A program made the position numbers and the translations under genes. The notes beneath the pieces were generated by a model. It was not told the origin of the DNA. It saw nothing but the letters and a program-made list of their open reading frames with translations, and searched no databases. A stretch of 64,000 bases of DNA from Rhodothalassium salexigens DSM 2132 (GTDB taxonomy: Bacteria; Pseudomonadota; Alphaproteobacteria; Sphingomonadales; Rhodothalassiaceae): NCBI RefSeq assembly GCF_004341375.1, contig NZ_SLXO01000013.1:25291-89290 (forward strand), given 5' to 3'. The first letter of the stretch is position 1. Each line of letters begins with the position of its first letter. Positions 39,483 to 49,198 of the stretch are shown in pieces.

Positions 39483-39582
39483 CCGCCGCTGCGCGTGCCG
39501 GCACGCCCTTTGGTGAGGGACGCGCGGGGGTCGGGCGGCGTCGCCCCTGGCCTCCGACCCCAGCCACGGCCCCCGGCTTGTC

Positions 39583-40692
39583 TTAGCCCATGCGGATCGT
39601 GGGGCCTGTGGGCGCTTGGGCGCGGGCGTCCAGTTGCGCCTTGACCCCTTGGGCGATGCGCGCGAATGCCTGCGCCTGTTCGCTGTCGGGCTGGCTGTCG
39701 ACGATCGGCGTGCCGGTGTCCGACATCTCGCGGATCGCCAGGTGCAGCGGCACCTCGCCCAGGAACGGCGTGTTGCGTGCCTCGGCAGTGGCGCGCGCGC
39801 CACCGTGGCCGAACAATTCGTCGCGGCTGCCGCAATGGGGGCAGACATAATAGCTCATATTCTCGACCAGCCCCAGCAGCGGCACGTTCACCTTGTCGAA
39901 CATGGCGATGCCCTTGCGCGCGTCGATCAGCGCGATGTCTTGGGGCGTCGACACCACCACCGCCCCCGACAACGGCACCCGCTGCGCCATGGTCAGTTGC
40001 GCGTCGCCGGTGCCCGGCGGCATGTCGACCACCAGCACGTCCAAAGGCGCCCAGTCCACATCGTACAGCAATTGCGTGACCGCGGTCATGACCATCGGCC
40101 CGCGCCAGATCATCGCCTTGTCCTCCTCGACGATGAAGCCGATCGACATCGCCTTGACACCGCGCGCCTCGAATGGCGTCAGGGTCTTGCCGTCGCTCTG
40201 GGGCTCGCCCGAGATGCCGAGCATGCGCGGCAGCGACGGCCCGTAGATATCGGCGTCCATGATCCCCACCTTGAGGCCCAGGTCGCGCAGGCCGAGCGCC
40301 AGATTGACCGACAGGGTGGATTTACCGACCCCGCCCTTGCCCGATGCCACCGCGATGATATGGCGCACGCCGGCGATGGCGCCGCTGCGATTGTCCTTTT
40401 TGTCGCTGCGCCTGCGGCTGGCTGCCGGTGCGGGGCTCGGCGGACGTTCGGCGGTCAGCACCACGAAGGCGGCGTCGACCCCGTCGAGCGCGCGCACCGC
40501 GTCTTCGCAGGCGCGGCGCAGCGGTTCCTTGGCGGCGGCGTCGCCGCTGGTGCCCAGATCGAGCGAGAACCCCACCTGACCGCCCGACAGGGTGAGGCCG
40601 GAAATCAGACCGGCATCGACCACATTGCGGCCGGTTTCGGGGTCGACGACGGCGCGCAGGGCGGCCAGGATGGTATCGCGGGTCGGGGGCAT
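39583..40692 (-). CDS. mrp: Iron-sulfur cluster carrier Mrp/ApbC (P-loop NTPase)
   Basis: 369 residues from the ATG at 40692 (TGGAG upstream). An N-terminal DUF59/MIP18 domain (about 1-80) is followed by a linker and the deviant Walker A motif GKGGVGKS (118-125) of the Mrp/MinD superfamily. C284 and C287 (CPHC) form the inter-subunit Fe-S site. The protein carries Fe-S clusters to target proteins. It diverges from hflK. Confidence 0.93.
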   Translation of the reverse strand: MPPTRDTILAALRAVVDPETGRNVVDAGLISGLTLSGGQVGFSLDLGTSGDAAAKEPLRRACEDAVRALDGVDAAFVVLTAERPPSPAPAASRRRSDKKDNRSGAIAGVRHIIAVASGKGGVGKSTLSVNLALGLRDLGLKVGIMDADIYGPSLPRMLGISGEPQSDGKTLTPFEARGVKAMSIGFIVEEDKAMIWRGPMVMTAVTQLLYDVDWAPLDVLVVDMPPGTGDAQLTMAQRVPLSGAVVVSTPQDIALIDARKGIAMFDKVNVPLLGLVENMSYYVCPHCGSRDELFGHGGARATAEARNTPFLGEVPLHLAIREMSDTGTPIVDSQPDSEQAQAFARIAQGVKAQLDARAQAPTGPTIRMG

Positions 40693-40796
40693 GGGTGTCT
40701 CCAGCGTCGGGCTCCGGGGTGGGGCCGGGTGGGCCAGCGGTATCGGGCCGGTCGCTGCCGGGCAAGGGTCGCGATGGGACACTTGTACGCCCGCCG

Positions 40797-40824
40797 TTGC
40801 ACCGGCCCGGTCAACGTTTATATA
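40797..40824 (+). promoter_or_regulatory. Candidate promoter of hflKC
   Basis: TTGCAC (40797-40802) and TATATA (40819-40824) with a 16-base spacer lie in the 206-base divergent mrp/hflK region, 75 bases before the hflK ATG. The AT-rich -10 stands out. Confidence 0.5.
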
Positions 40825-40898
40825 CGGATGGTCACAGCCGCGCCCGATATCAAGGCAACTCAGCGTTCACCAACCCGGGGCGGCAGGAGCTTTCATAT

Positions 40899-42071
40899 AT
40901 GCCATGGCAAGATAATTCCGGCGGGGGTGGTCGTAACCCCTGGGGTCAGAATGGCGGCCAGGGCGGCGGCCGCGGCAACAATCCGTGGGGACAAGGCGGT
41001 GGCGGCGGCAGTCGCGGCCCGGGCGGTCCCGGCGGTCAAGGTCCCGACCTGGACGATTTGATTCGTAAGGGTCAGGAGCGGCTCAAACGCATGCTGCCCG
41101 GCGGCATGGGCGGCGCGCGCGGCATTTTGCTGTTGCTGGTGCTGTTCCTGATCGTCTGGGGGGCGAGCGGTATCTATTCCAACAAGCCCGGCATGCGCGG
41201 CGTGGTCACCACGTTCGGGCAATTCACCGCGATCACCGGCGAAGGTCTGAACTACCATCTGCCGTTCCCCATTCAGTCGGTCGAACAGGTGTCGGTGGAG
41301 AAGATCCACGAGACCAAGATCGACGGCAGCATGCTCGGCCGGCGCGGTCGGACCGGGTCGGGCCTGGAAGAAACCTTGATGCTGACCGGCGACGAAAACA
41401 TCGTCGACATTCAGTTCACGGTTTTCTGGCGGGTCAGCGATCCCCAGCGCTTTCTGTTCAACATCGAGCGGCCCCAGGAAATGACCGTGCGCATGGCCGC
41501 GGAGTCGGCGCTGCGCGATGTGATCGGCCGCACGCCGATCGAACAGGCGCTGACCACCGGCAAGGGTGTCATCCAGGGCGAGACGCTGGAATTGCTGCAA
41601 CAGACGCTCGACCGCTATGAGGCCGGCGTGCTGGTCAACGAGGTTCAGCTTCTCGAAGTCGACCCGCCGCAGCAGGTGATCGCCGCGTTCCGGGACGTCC
41701 AGGCGGCCGAGGCCGACCGCGAGCGGATTCGCAACGAAGCCCAGGCCTATGCCAACAAGGTGATCCCCGAGGCGCGCGGCCAGGCCGAACGGATGCTGCA
41801 AGAGGCCCAGGCCTATCGCGAGCAGGTGGTCGCCCGGGCCGAGGGCCAGGCGTCGCGCTTCCTGTCGATCTACGATTCCTATCAAGGCGCCGAAAGCGTC
41901 ACCAAACGGCGCATGTATCTGGAAACCATGGAAGAGGTGCTGTCGGGCATGGACAAGATCATTGTCGGCACCGGCACCGGTACCGACGGCGGTGTGGTTC
42001 CCTATCTGCCGCTCGATCAGTTGAACAAGGGCCGCGCGCAAGCCGGCGGTAGCAGCCAGGGAGGCCAATGA
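40899..42071 (+). CDS. hflK: HflK, membrane protease FtsH modulator (SPFH/band 7)
   Basis: 390 residues from the ATG at 40899, with GGAG upstream. A Gly/Asn-rich cytoplasmic N-terminus (1-50), one membrane helix (about 75-91) and a periplasmic SPFH/band-7 domain (about 95-270) followed by an alpha-helical coiled coil (AEADRERIRNEAQAYANKVIPEARGQAERML). With HflC it forms a large cage around FtsH that regulates degradation of membrane proteins. It overlaps hflC by four bases. Confidence 0.95.
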   Translation: MPWQDNSGGGGRNPWGQNGGQGGGRGNNPWGQGGGGGSRGPGGPGGQGPDLDDLIRKGQERLKRMLPGGMGGARGILLLLVLFLIVWGASGIYSNKPGMRGVVTTFGQFTAITGEGLNYHLPFPIQSVEQVSVEKIHETKIDGSMLGRRGRTGSGLEETLMLTGDENIVDIQFTVFWRVSDPQRFLFNIERPQEMTVRMAAESALRDVIGRTPIEQALTTGKGVIQGETLELLQQTLDRYEAGVLVNEVQLLEVDPPQQVIAAFRDVQAAEADRERIRNEAQAYANKVIPEARGQAERMLQEAQAYREQVVARAEGQASRFLSIYDSYQGAESVTKRRMYLETMEEVLSGMDKIIVGTGTGTDGGVVPYLPLDQLNKGRAQAGGSSQGGQ

Positions 42072-42958
42072 TGAAGGCACGTTCCGTCGTCCTCGCGATC
42101 CTCGGGCTGGTCGCCGCCGTGGGCGGGCTGATGTCCGTCTACACGGTCCACGAAACCGAACAGGTCATCGTTCTGGAATTCAGCCGGCCGGTGAAGGCGG
42201 TGCAGGAACCCGGCCTGCACTTCAAGCTGCCCTGGCGCACCGTGCTGCGGCTCGACAACCGGCTGCTCAATCTGGACATGGAGCCCGAGGAGGTCACCGC
42301 GTCCGACCAGAAGCGTCTGGTGGTGGATGCCTTCGCCCGGTTCCGTATCGTCGACCCGACGCAGATGTACCGCTCGATCCGCACGGTGACCGCGGCGCGC
42401 GACCAGATCACCAAGCAACTGCGCTCCAATCTGCGCGAGGTGCTCGGCGAACGGACGCTCGACACGCTTTTGTCGGATGCCCGCGACGATCTGATGAAGC
42501 GGATCGAAGCGTCGGTGGATAGCCAGACCCGCGACAAGTACGGCATCGAGATCGTCGACGTCCGGATCCGTCGCGCCGACCTGCCGCCGGCCAACACGCA
42601 AGCGATTCTGCGCCGCATGGAAGCCGAGCGGAAGCGCGATGCCCAGAAGGCGCGGTCGGAAGGCCAGGAGCAGAAGCTGCGCATCGAGGCCGAGGCCGAC
42701 CGCAAGGCGACCATCCTGATCGCCGAAGCCGAGAAGGAAGCTGCGCAGATGCGCGGTCAGGGCGACAAGGAAGCGACCCGGATCTTTGCCGAGGCGTTCA
42801 GCAAGGACGAGGATTTCTTCTCCTTCTATCGGTCCATGCAGGCGTATCGCCGGACGCTCAAGAAGGAAGACACCACCTTGGTGTTGTCGCCCGACAATCC
42901 GTTCTTCGACATGTTCATGGGCAAACTGTCCGGCGAAAAAATGGATGGCAAAAACTAG
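42068..42958 (+). CDS. hflC: HflC, membrane protease FtsH modulator (SPFH/band 7)
   Basis: 296 residues, start ATG overlapping the hflK stop (ATGATGA). An N-terminal membrane helix (SVVLAILGLVAAVGGLMSVY), SPFH domain (VHETEQVIVLEFSRPVKAVQEPGLHFKLP) and long C-terminal helix (AQKARSEGQEQKLRIEAEADRKATILIAEAEKEA) match HflC. It forms the HflKC cage with the preceding protein. It is followed by a hairpin terminator and then degP, so the membrane quality-control genes are clustered but probably separate transcripts. Confidence 0.95.
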   Translation: MMKARSVVLAILGLVAAVGGLMSVYTVHETEQVIVLEFSRPVKAVQEPGLHFKLPWRTVLRLDNRLLNLDMEPEEVTASDQKRLVVDAFARFRIVDPTQMYRSIRTVTAARDQITKQLRSNLREVLGERTLDTLLSDARDDLMKRIEASVDSQTRDKYGIEIVDVRIRRADLPPANTQAILRRMEAERKRDAQKARSEGQEQKLRIEAEADRKATILIAEAEKEAAQMRGQGDKEATRIFAEAFSKDEDFFSFYRSMQAYRRTLKKEDTTLVLSPDNPFFDMFMGKLSGEKMDGKN

Positions 42959-42990
42959 TTGTCCGGTCATTTGTCTTTGACCGCAAATCC

Positions 42991-43038
42991 GGCACGGCTG
43001 ATCGACCCCCCATTGTCGATGCGGCCGTGCCTTCCTTT
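42991..43038 (+). terminator. Probable terminator after hflC
   Basis: An 8-bp outer stem (GGCACGGC at 42991-42998 with GCCGTGCC at 43024-43031) and a 6-bp inner stem (ATCGAC/GTCGAT) are followed by TTCCTTT. The T-run is interrupted, so termination may be partial. Confidence 0.55.
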
Positions 43039-43087
43039 ATGTAAAACGAGCGGCGATTCCGGTGGGCGGCGCCTTGGCGTTGATAGC

Positions 43088-43114
43088 AAGTCGGCCCGGC
43101 AGAAGTCGGCCCGG
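43088..43114 (+). repeat. Direct repeat upstream of degP
   Basis: AAGTCGGCCCGG occurs at 43088-43099 and 43103-43114, a 15-base period, 66 bases before the degP start. It could bind a regulator of envelope stress or be a chance duplication. The remaining leader shows no clear extracytoplasmic-sigma motif. Confidence 0.35.
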
Positions 43115-43179
43115 GTGCGGGTCCGGCGGAGCGGCTGGACAATCGCCGCGATGATCGATTCATGCAAAGGAGTCTCAAG

Positions 43180-44688
43180 GTGACGTTGACACGGACACCG
43201 GCCATGGCACGCACCGCCGCCCCGGCGGCATGGGCGCGTGCCTTTCTACTTGCTCTGACGGCTCTGGTCATGCTGTCGGCCACCCAGGCGGCCACCGCGC
43301 AGCCCAAGGGGGCGCCCGGCAGTTTCGCCCCGCTGGTCGACCGGCTGGCGCCGGCGGTCGTTAACATTTCATCGGAAGGGTTCGTCGAGCGCCCGCGCCG
43401 TCGCATCTTCCCGGAGGGCTCGCCGTTCGAGGAGTTCTTCAATCGCGATGGCGACGACGAAGAACCCGAGGAGCGCCGCGTCCGGTCGCTCGGCTCGGGC
43501 TTCATCATCGACGCCAAGGGCTATATCGTCACCAACAACCATGTGGTGCGCGAGGCCGACGAGATCCGCGTCACCACCGTGGGCGGCGACGAGTATGAGG
43601 CCGAAATCGTCGGCCGCGACGCCGACACCGATCTGGCGCTGCTCAAGATCGAGGCCGACGTGGACTTGCCGCACGTCAACTGGGGCGATTCCGATGCCGC
43701 GCGCGTCGGCGACTGGGTGTTGGCGATCGGCAATCCGTTCGGCCTTGGCGGCACCGTCACCTCGGGCATTGTCTCGGCCAAGGGCCGCGATCAGATCGCC
43801 GGCGGCGGCCGCAATGTGGGCGAGTATTTCCAGACCGACGCGCCGATCAACCGCGGCAATTCGGGCGGCCCGCTGTTCGACCTGGACGGCAATGTGATCG
43901 GCGTCAACACGGCGATCTTCAGCCCCAGCGGCGGCAGCGTCGGCATCGGCTTCGCGATCACCTCCAACTTCGCCAAGCGCGTGGTCGACAGCCTGCGCGA
44001 AAGCGGCAAGTTCCGTCGCGGCTATATCGGTGTGCGGATCGAGAACGTGATCGGCGACATGGCCGAGGCGCTCGGCGTTGACGAGGGCGCGCTGATCGCC
44101 GAGGTGACCAAGGGCAGCCCCGCCGACAAGGCCGGCCTGCGCCATGGCGACGTGGTGACCCGCTTCGCCGGTCGCGACGTGGACAGTTCCAGCGAACTGG
44201 CCCAGGTGGCCGCGCTGACCCCGGTGGGAGAAACCGTCGAGGTGCAGTATGTGCGTCAGGGCAAGACCCGCACCACCCGGATCACCCTCGCCGAGTTTCC
44301 CGACGACCTGGCCAATGCGGCCGTTGCCGGGCACGGCATGGGCGGCGACGACGACGGCTCTAGCGCGCAGGAAATGCTCGGCATGGACCTGTCGGCGGTC
44401 AGCGACGAGTTGCGCGAGCGGATGGATCTGGACCGCGACCTCAAGGGCGTCGTGGTCATGGACCTGACCCGGCGCAGCGAGGCGTGGCGCATCGGCGTGC
44501 GTCCCGGCGATGTGATCCTGGAGGTCAACCAGTCGCCGGTGAGCAAGCCCGAGGATCTGGCCGACCGGATCGCCGAGGCCCGCGAAGACGGACGGTCGGC
44601 CGTGCTGCTCTATCTCTACCGGCCGAACGGCGACAGCTTCTTCCACCGCCCGCTGGCGCTGGAGAACGGCGACGGCGAGGAAGGCTGA
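43180..44688 (+). CDS. degP: Periplasmic serine protease DegP/Do-like
   Basis: 502 residues from a GTG at 43180, chosen because AAGGAG lies 7 bases upstream; the in-frame ATG at 43162 precedes the ribosome site and lacks one of its own. The signal sequence runs to about TQAATAQ (residue 41). The trypsin-like protease domain has H121 (TNNHVV), D151 (ADTDLALLK) and S228 (RGNSGGPLF), and two PDZ domains follow (about 285-370 and 405-490). An acidic loop (DGDDEEPEERR, 90-100) precedes the first strand. The protein degrades or refolds misfolded envelope proteins. It lies after hflKC. Confidence 0.95.
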   Translation: MTLTRTPAMARTAAPAAWARAFLLALTALVMLSATQAATAQPKGAPGSFAPLVDRLAPAVVNISSEGFVERPRRRIFPEGSPFEEFFNRDGDDEEPEERRVRSLGSGFIIDAKGYIVTNNHVVREADEIRVTTVGGDEYEAEIVGRDADTDLALLKIEADVDLPHVNWGDSDAARVGDWVLAIGNPFGLGGTVTSGIVSAKGRDQIAGGGRNVGEYFQTDAPINRGNSGGPLFDLDGNVIGVNTAIFSPSGGSVGIGFAITSNFAKRVVDSLRESGKFRRGYIGVRIENVIGDMAEALGVDEGALIAEVTKGSPADKAGLRHGDVVTRFAGRDVDSSSELAQVAALTPVGETVEVQYVRQGKTRTTRITLAEFPDDLANAAVAGHGMGGDDDGSSAQEMLGMDLSAVSDELRERMDLDRDLKGVVVMDLTRRSEAWRIGVRPGDVILEVNQSPVSKPEDLADRIAEAREDGRSAVLLYLYRPNGDSFFHRPLALENGDGEEG

Positions 44689-44746
44689 TCTTGGCCCGCG
44701 TCTCCGGCCCGATGGTCGGCACCCATCGCGCATAGCGAAAAGACTA

Positions 44747-44778
44747 GGCCCCTCGCCGGCATGGCGGGGGGCCTTTTC
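44747..44778 (+). terminator. Intrinsic terminator between convergent degP and serB
   Basis: An 11-bp stem with one G-U pair (44747-44757 with 44763-44773) and a 5-base loop is followed by TTTTCG. On the minus strand the stem is followed by TAGTCTTTTCG, so it may also serve serB in the other direction. Confidence 0.8.
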
Positions 44779-44848
44779 GTTGCCGCGTCGCGGTCGCGGC
44801 CTTTGCGTGCCGCGCGGTCGGGCCTTGTCTGGGGGTTTGGGGAGGGCG

Positions 44849-45745
44849 TCAGCTCACGAACTGGTCGTGGGGGATGCCCAGCAGATACAACAGGCCGGTC
44901 AGGTCGGCATGGTCGAGAGCCGCATCGGCGGCGGCGCGCGCCTTGGCCTTGGCGTGATAGGCGACGCCCAGGCCGGCGCGGGTCAGCATCGGAATATCGT
45001 TGGCGCCGTCGCCCACCGCCAGCACCGCCTCGGGCGGGATCGAGCGGTCGGCCATCACAGCTTCGAGCGTCGCCAGCTTGGATTGCGGCCCGAACACCGG
45101 CGGGATCACCTGGCCGGTCAGCCGGCCGTCGCTGATCTCCAGCCGGTTGGCATAGTTGTCGTCGAAGCCCAGCGCGGCGGCCACCCGTTCGGTGAAGAAG
45201 GTGAAGCCGCCCGACACCAGCACCGTGTGCACGCCCTGCGCCGCCAGCGTCTGCACCAGGGTGCGCGCACCGGGCGTGAAGGTGATGCGCTGGTCATAGG
45301 TGCGGTCGAGGGCCGCGGCCTTCAGCCCCTTGAGCAGCGCCACCCGCTCCACCAACGCGCCCTCGAAATCCAGTTCGCCCTGCATGGCGGCTTCGGTGAT
45401 CCGGGCCACCTGGTCCTTGACCCCGACCATGTCGGCGATCTCGTCGATGCATTCGACGGTGATCATGGTCGAATCCATATCGGCCAGGAACAGCCGCTTG
45501 GGGCTCTGGTCGGCCTTTTGGACATGGACGTCGAGGGGCAGGGCGGTGGTCAGGCGGTCCAGCGAGCGATAGGCCGAGGCGGCATCGAGCCCCTCGAACC
45601 GGATCGCGGTGGCGGTCGGGCCGAGCGGGCGGGTCTGACCCACCAGCCCACCGGCGGCGGCGAGCGCCGCGCGGGCTTCCGACACGGCCCGCGTCAGGCT
45701 ATGGCTGTGGTCGGCTCCGACCAGCAGAGTAGCGACAAGCGTCAT
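44849..45745 (-). CDS. serB: Phosphoserine phosphatase
   Basis: 298 residues from the ATG at 45745. It removes phosphate from O-phosphoserine in serine synthesis. An N-terminal ACT-like region (about 1-75) precedes the HAD fold: the nucleophile is D89 and the acid/base D91 in FLADMDSTMI, then VLVSGGFTFF (HAD motif II) and GDGANDIPML (motif IV). The start codon shares two bases with the divergent miaA start. No good ribosome site precedes it, since that stretch is miaA coding sequence. Confidence 0.95.
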   Translation of the reverse strand: MTLVATLLVGADHSHSLTRAVSEARAALAAAGGLVGQTRPLGPTATAIRFEGLDAASAYRSLDRLTTALPLDVHVQKADQSPKRLFLADMDSTMITVECIDEIADMVGVKDQVARITEAAMQGELDFEGALVERVALLKGLKAAALDRTYDQRITFTPGARTLVQTLAAQGVHTVLVSGGFTFFTERVAAALGFDDNYANRLEISDGRLTGQVIPPVFGPQSKLATLEAVMADRSIPPEAVLAVGDGANDIPMLTRAGLGVAYHAKAKARAAADAALDHADLTGLLYLLGIPHDQFVS

Positions 45746-46769
45746 GGAAAACGATCTCGGATCGGCAAAAGGCAAGGCGGTTCTTATCGCAGGTCCGACC
45801 AGCGCGGGCAAGACGGCGGTCGCCCTGCGGTTGGCGCGCGCCCTTGGCGGCTGGATCGTCAACGCCGACAGCGTGCAGGTTTATGCCGATCTGGCGCTGT
45901 TGTCGGCGCGCCCCAGCGCGCGCGAGCAAGGCGCGGTGCCGCATCGTCTGTTCGGCACGGTCGACGCGGCGACGGCGTTTTCCGCCGCCGATTGGGCCGC
46001 TGCCGCTGCTGAGGCCCTGGCCGAAGCGGACGCCGCCGGTGCGGTGCCGATCTTCGTCGGCGGCACCGGGCTCTATTTCGAGGCGTTGTGCGACGGGCTG
46101 GCGCCGGTGCCGGCCATCGACCCCGCGGTGCGCAGCGCGGTGCGCGACGCCATGGCCGCGCGCGGGCCGCAGGCGCTTTACGACGACCTGGCGCGCGAGG
46201 ACCCGCACGCCGCCGCCACCCTGGCGCCCGGCGACAGCCAGCGCATCGCCCGGGCGCTCGAAGTGGTGCGCTCGACCGGGCGCCCCCTGAGCGCCTGGCA
46301 GGGCGCGCGCACGCCCGGCCCGTTGGCCGGCCGGCCGCAGGTGCGCGCGGTGTTGAGCCTGGACCGGGCGCGTTTGCGCGACCGCATCGCCCGGCGCTTC
46401 GAGGCCATGATGGCCGCCGGCGCGCTCGACGAGGTGCGCGCCCTGGCGGCGCGCGACCTGGACCCCAGCCTGCCGGCGATGAAGGCGCTCGGCGTCCCGC
46501 CCTTGCTGGACCATGTGCGCGGTCATCTGGACCGCGACACCGCCGTGGCCCGCGCGATCACCCAGACCCGCCAATACGCCAAGCGCCAGGAAACCTGGTT
46601 TCGCAATCGCTTGGCGTCCTGGCCCCGGCTCGACGCCGGCGACCCCGCCGCCGCCGCAGCAGCACTCGCCCGCTGGTTCGCCACGGCCGACACGCCAGAC
46701 GCCCGCGCGGCCGACCCCGACACGGCGCCCGCGCCGTCCCATCCGACCCAACAGGAGGATCGCCCATGA
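45744..46769 (+). CDS. miaA: tRNA dimethylallyltransferase
   Basis: 341 residues from the ATG at 45744. It adds a dimethylallyl group to N6 of A37 in tRNAs reading UNN codons. The P-loop GPTSAGKT is at 17-24; NADSVQVYADL (conserved D in the usual NADSxQ motif), FVGGTGLYFEAL and RQYAKRQETWFR are family blocks. The C-terminal tail is extended and Ala/Asp-rich. It overlaps ilvC by four bases, so the two are cotranslated. Confidence 0.95.
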   Translation: MENDLGSAKGKAVLIAGPTSAGKTAVALRLARALGGWIVNADSVQVYADLALLSARPSAREQGAVPHRLFGTVDAATAFSAADWAAAAAEALAEADAAGAVPIFVGGTGLYFEALCDGLAPVPAIDPAVRSAVRDAMAARGPQALYDDLAREDPHAAATLAPGDSQRIARALEVVRSTGRPLSAWQGARTPGPLAGRPQVRAVLSLDRARLRDRIARRFEAMMAAGALDEVRALAARDLDPSLPAMKALGVPPLLDHVRGHLDRDTAVARAITQTRQYAKRQETWFRNRLASWPRLDAGDPAAAAAALARWFATADTPDARAADPDTAPAPSHPTQQEDRP

Positions 46770-47752
46770 AGGTGTATCGCGACCGCGACGCCGACCCATC
46801 CGTCTTAGAAGGTCGCCGGCTGGCGGTGATCGGTTATGGCAACCAGGGCCATGCCCACGCCCTCAACCTCCGCCGCTCGGGCTATGACGTGGTGGTCGGT
46901 GCCCGCGCCGACGGTGCCGGCGCCCAGGCCGCCGCCGCCGCCGGTTTCGAGGTGCAAAGCCCCGCCGCCGCCGCCGACGGCGCCGACTTGGTGATGCTGA
47001 CCCTGCCCGACGAGGTGATCCCCCAGGTCTATGCCGAGGCGGTGGAACCCGCCCTCCGCCACGGCGCGGCGCTCGGCCTGGCGCACGGCCTGGCGATCCA
47101 TTTCGGCCATCTGGTGCCGCGCGCTGATCTGGACGTGTTCCTGGTCGGGCCGAAGGGCGCCGGGCGCTGGCTGCGCGCGGAGTATGAGGCCGGCCGGGGC
47201 CTTGCCGCCGTCGTCGCCGTGCACCAGAACCCCGGCGGCCGGGCCTTCGACATCGCCTTGGCCTATGCCTGCGGGCTCGGCTGCGGGCGCACCGGCATTC
47301 TGGAGACCACGGTCGAGGAGGAGGCGGTCACCGACCTGTTCGGCGAACAGGCGGTGCTGTGCGGCGGCCTGCCGGATCTGCTCCAGGCCGGCTATGACAC
47401 CCTGGTGGCCGCCGGCTACAGCCCCGAAATGGCCTATTTCGAGTGCGTGCACGAGGCCAAGCTGATCGTCGACCTGATCGCCGAGGGCGGTTTCGAGCAT
47501 ATGCGCCGGGCGATCTCCACCACCGCCGGCTATGGCGGCTCGGTGACCGGCGAGCGCGTGGTCACCGACGCCACCCGCGCCGAGATGGGCCGGGTGCTTG
47601 ACGATGTGCAAAGCGGCCGCTTCGCCACTCGCTTTCTGGCCGACGCCGCAGACGGCTCGCCCGATTTCAAGCGCCGCCGCGCCGCCGCCCATGACCCGCG
47701 GTTGGAAGCTGCCGGGGCCGCCGTGCGCGACCTGTTGAAGGGGGCTGGTTGA
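46766..47752 (+). CDS. ilvC: Class I ketol-acid reductoisomerase with a changed cofactor loop
   Basis: 328 residues from the ATG at 46766, overlapping the miaA stop, with AGGAGG upstream. It isomerises and reduces acetolactate or acetohydroxybutyrate in branched-chain amino-acid synthesis. The Rossmann motif is VIGYGNQGHAHALNL. All catalytic residues are present at normal class I positions: H107, K130, D190, E194, E226, E230 and S251. The cofactor loop reads VGARADGAG (44-52), lacking the Ser/Thr that normally hold the NADPH 2'-phosphate and having D49. The sequence is otherwise divergent (VGPKGAGRW in place of the usual APKGPGH). ilvI and ilvH are not upstream. It ends at an intrinsic terminator. 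Confidence 0.85.
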   Translation: MKVYRDRDADPSVLEGRRLAVIGYGNQGHAHALNLRRSGYDVVVGARADGAGAQAAAAAGFEVQSPAAAADGADLVMLTLPDEVIPQVYAEAVEPALRHGAALGLAHGLAIHFGHLVPRADLDVFLVGPKGAGRWLRAEYEAGRGLAAVVAVHQNPGGRAFDIALAYACGLGCGRTGILETTVEEEAVTDLFGEQAVLCGGLPDLLQAGYDTLVAAGYSPEMAYFECVHEAKLIVDLIAEGGFEHMRRAISTTAGYGGSVTGERVVTDATRAEMGRVLDDVQSGRFATRFLADAADGSPDFKRRRAAAHDPRLEAAGAAVRDLLKGAG

Positions 47753-47877
47753 TCCACCAAGGACGGGGGCGATTATATCGCCTGTTGACTATCGAGCCGA
47801 TACGCCGATCTCCAAGGTTGGCGTTGGCGCCCGCCTGGCTCGGACCCGTCCGGGGGCGGATGCCACAGGTCTTCCCT

Positions 47878-47924
47878 CGCGCGCGCCATGCCCGCCAATC
47901 GTCGGCGGCGCGCGCGCTTTTTTT
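47878..47924 (+). terminator. Intrinsic terminator after ilvC
   Basis: A GC-only stem (GCGCGCG from 47879 paired with CGCGCGC before 47917, with an upper CCGCC/GGCGG stem at 47892-47908) is followed by seven T (47918-47924). It lies 125 bases after the ilvC stop codon. Confidence 0.8.
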
Positions 47925-47954
47925 GTCGGGCGGGGGCCGGGCGCGTTGCGGCGC

Positions 47955-47982
47955 TTGCGTGGCGGCTTATGCCTGTTATAAC
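47955..47982 (+). promoter_or_regulatory. Candidate promoter of the mreBCD-mrdA-rodA operon
   Basis: TTGCGT (47955-47960) and TATAAC (47977-47982) with a 16-base spacer follow the terminator and precede mreB by about 130 bases. The -10 is close to consensus. Confidence 0.55.
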
Positions 47983-48044
47983 GCTCGAAGTGCGGACACA
48001 GACGATCGCCCCTTAGACCAACGCGACGCAGCCGGCGCCCGTGA

Positions 48045-49145
<1,101 letters not shown>

Positions 49146-49198
49146 ACCGCCGGCCGGTATCGCCGGCGCGACCTTGAAGGCACGAAGGAGGGACGGCC

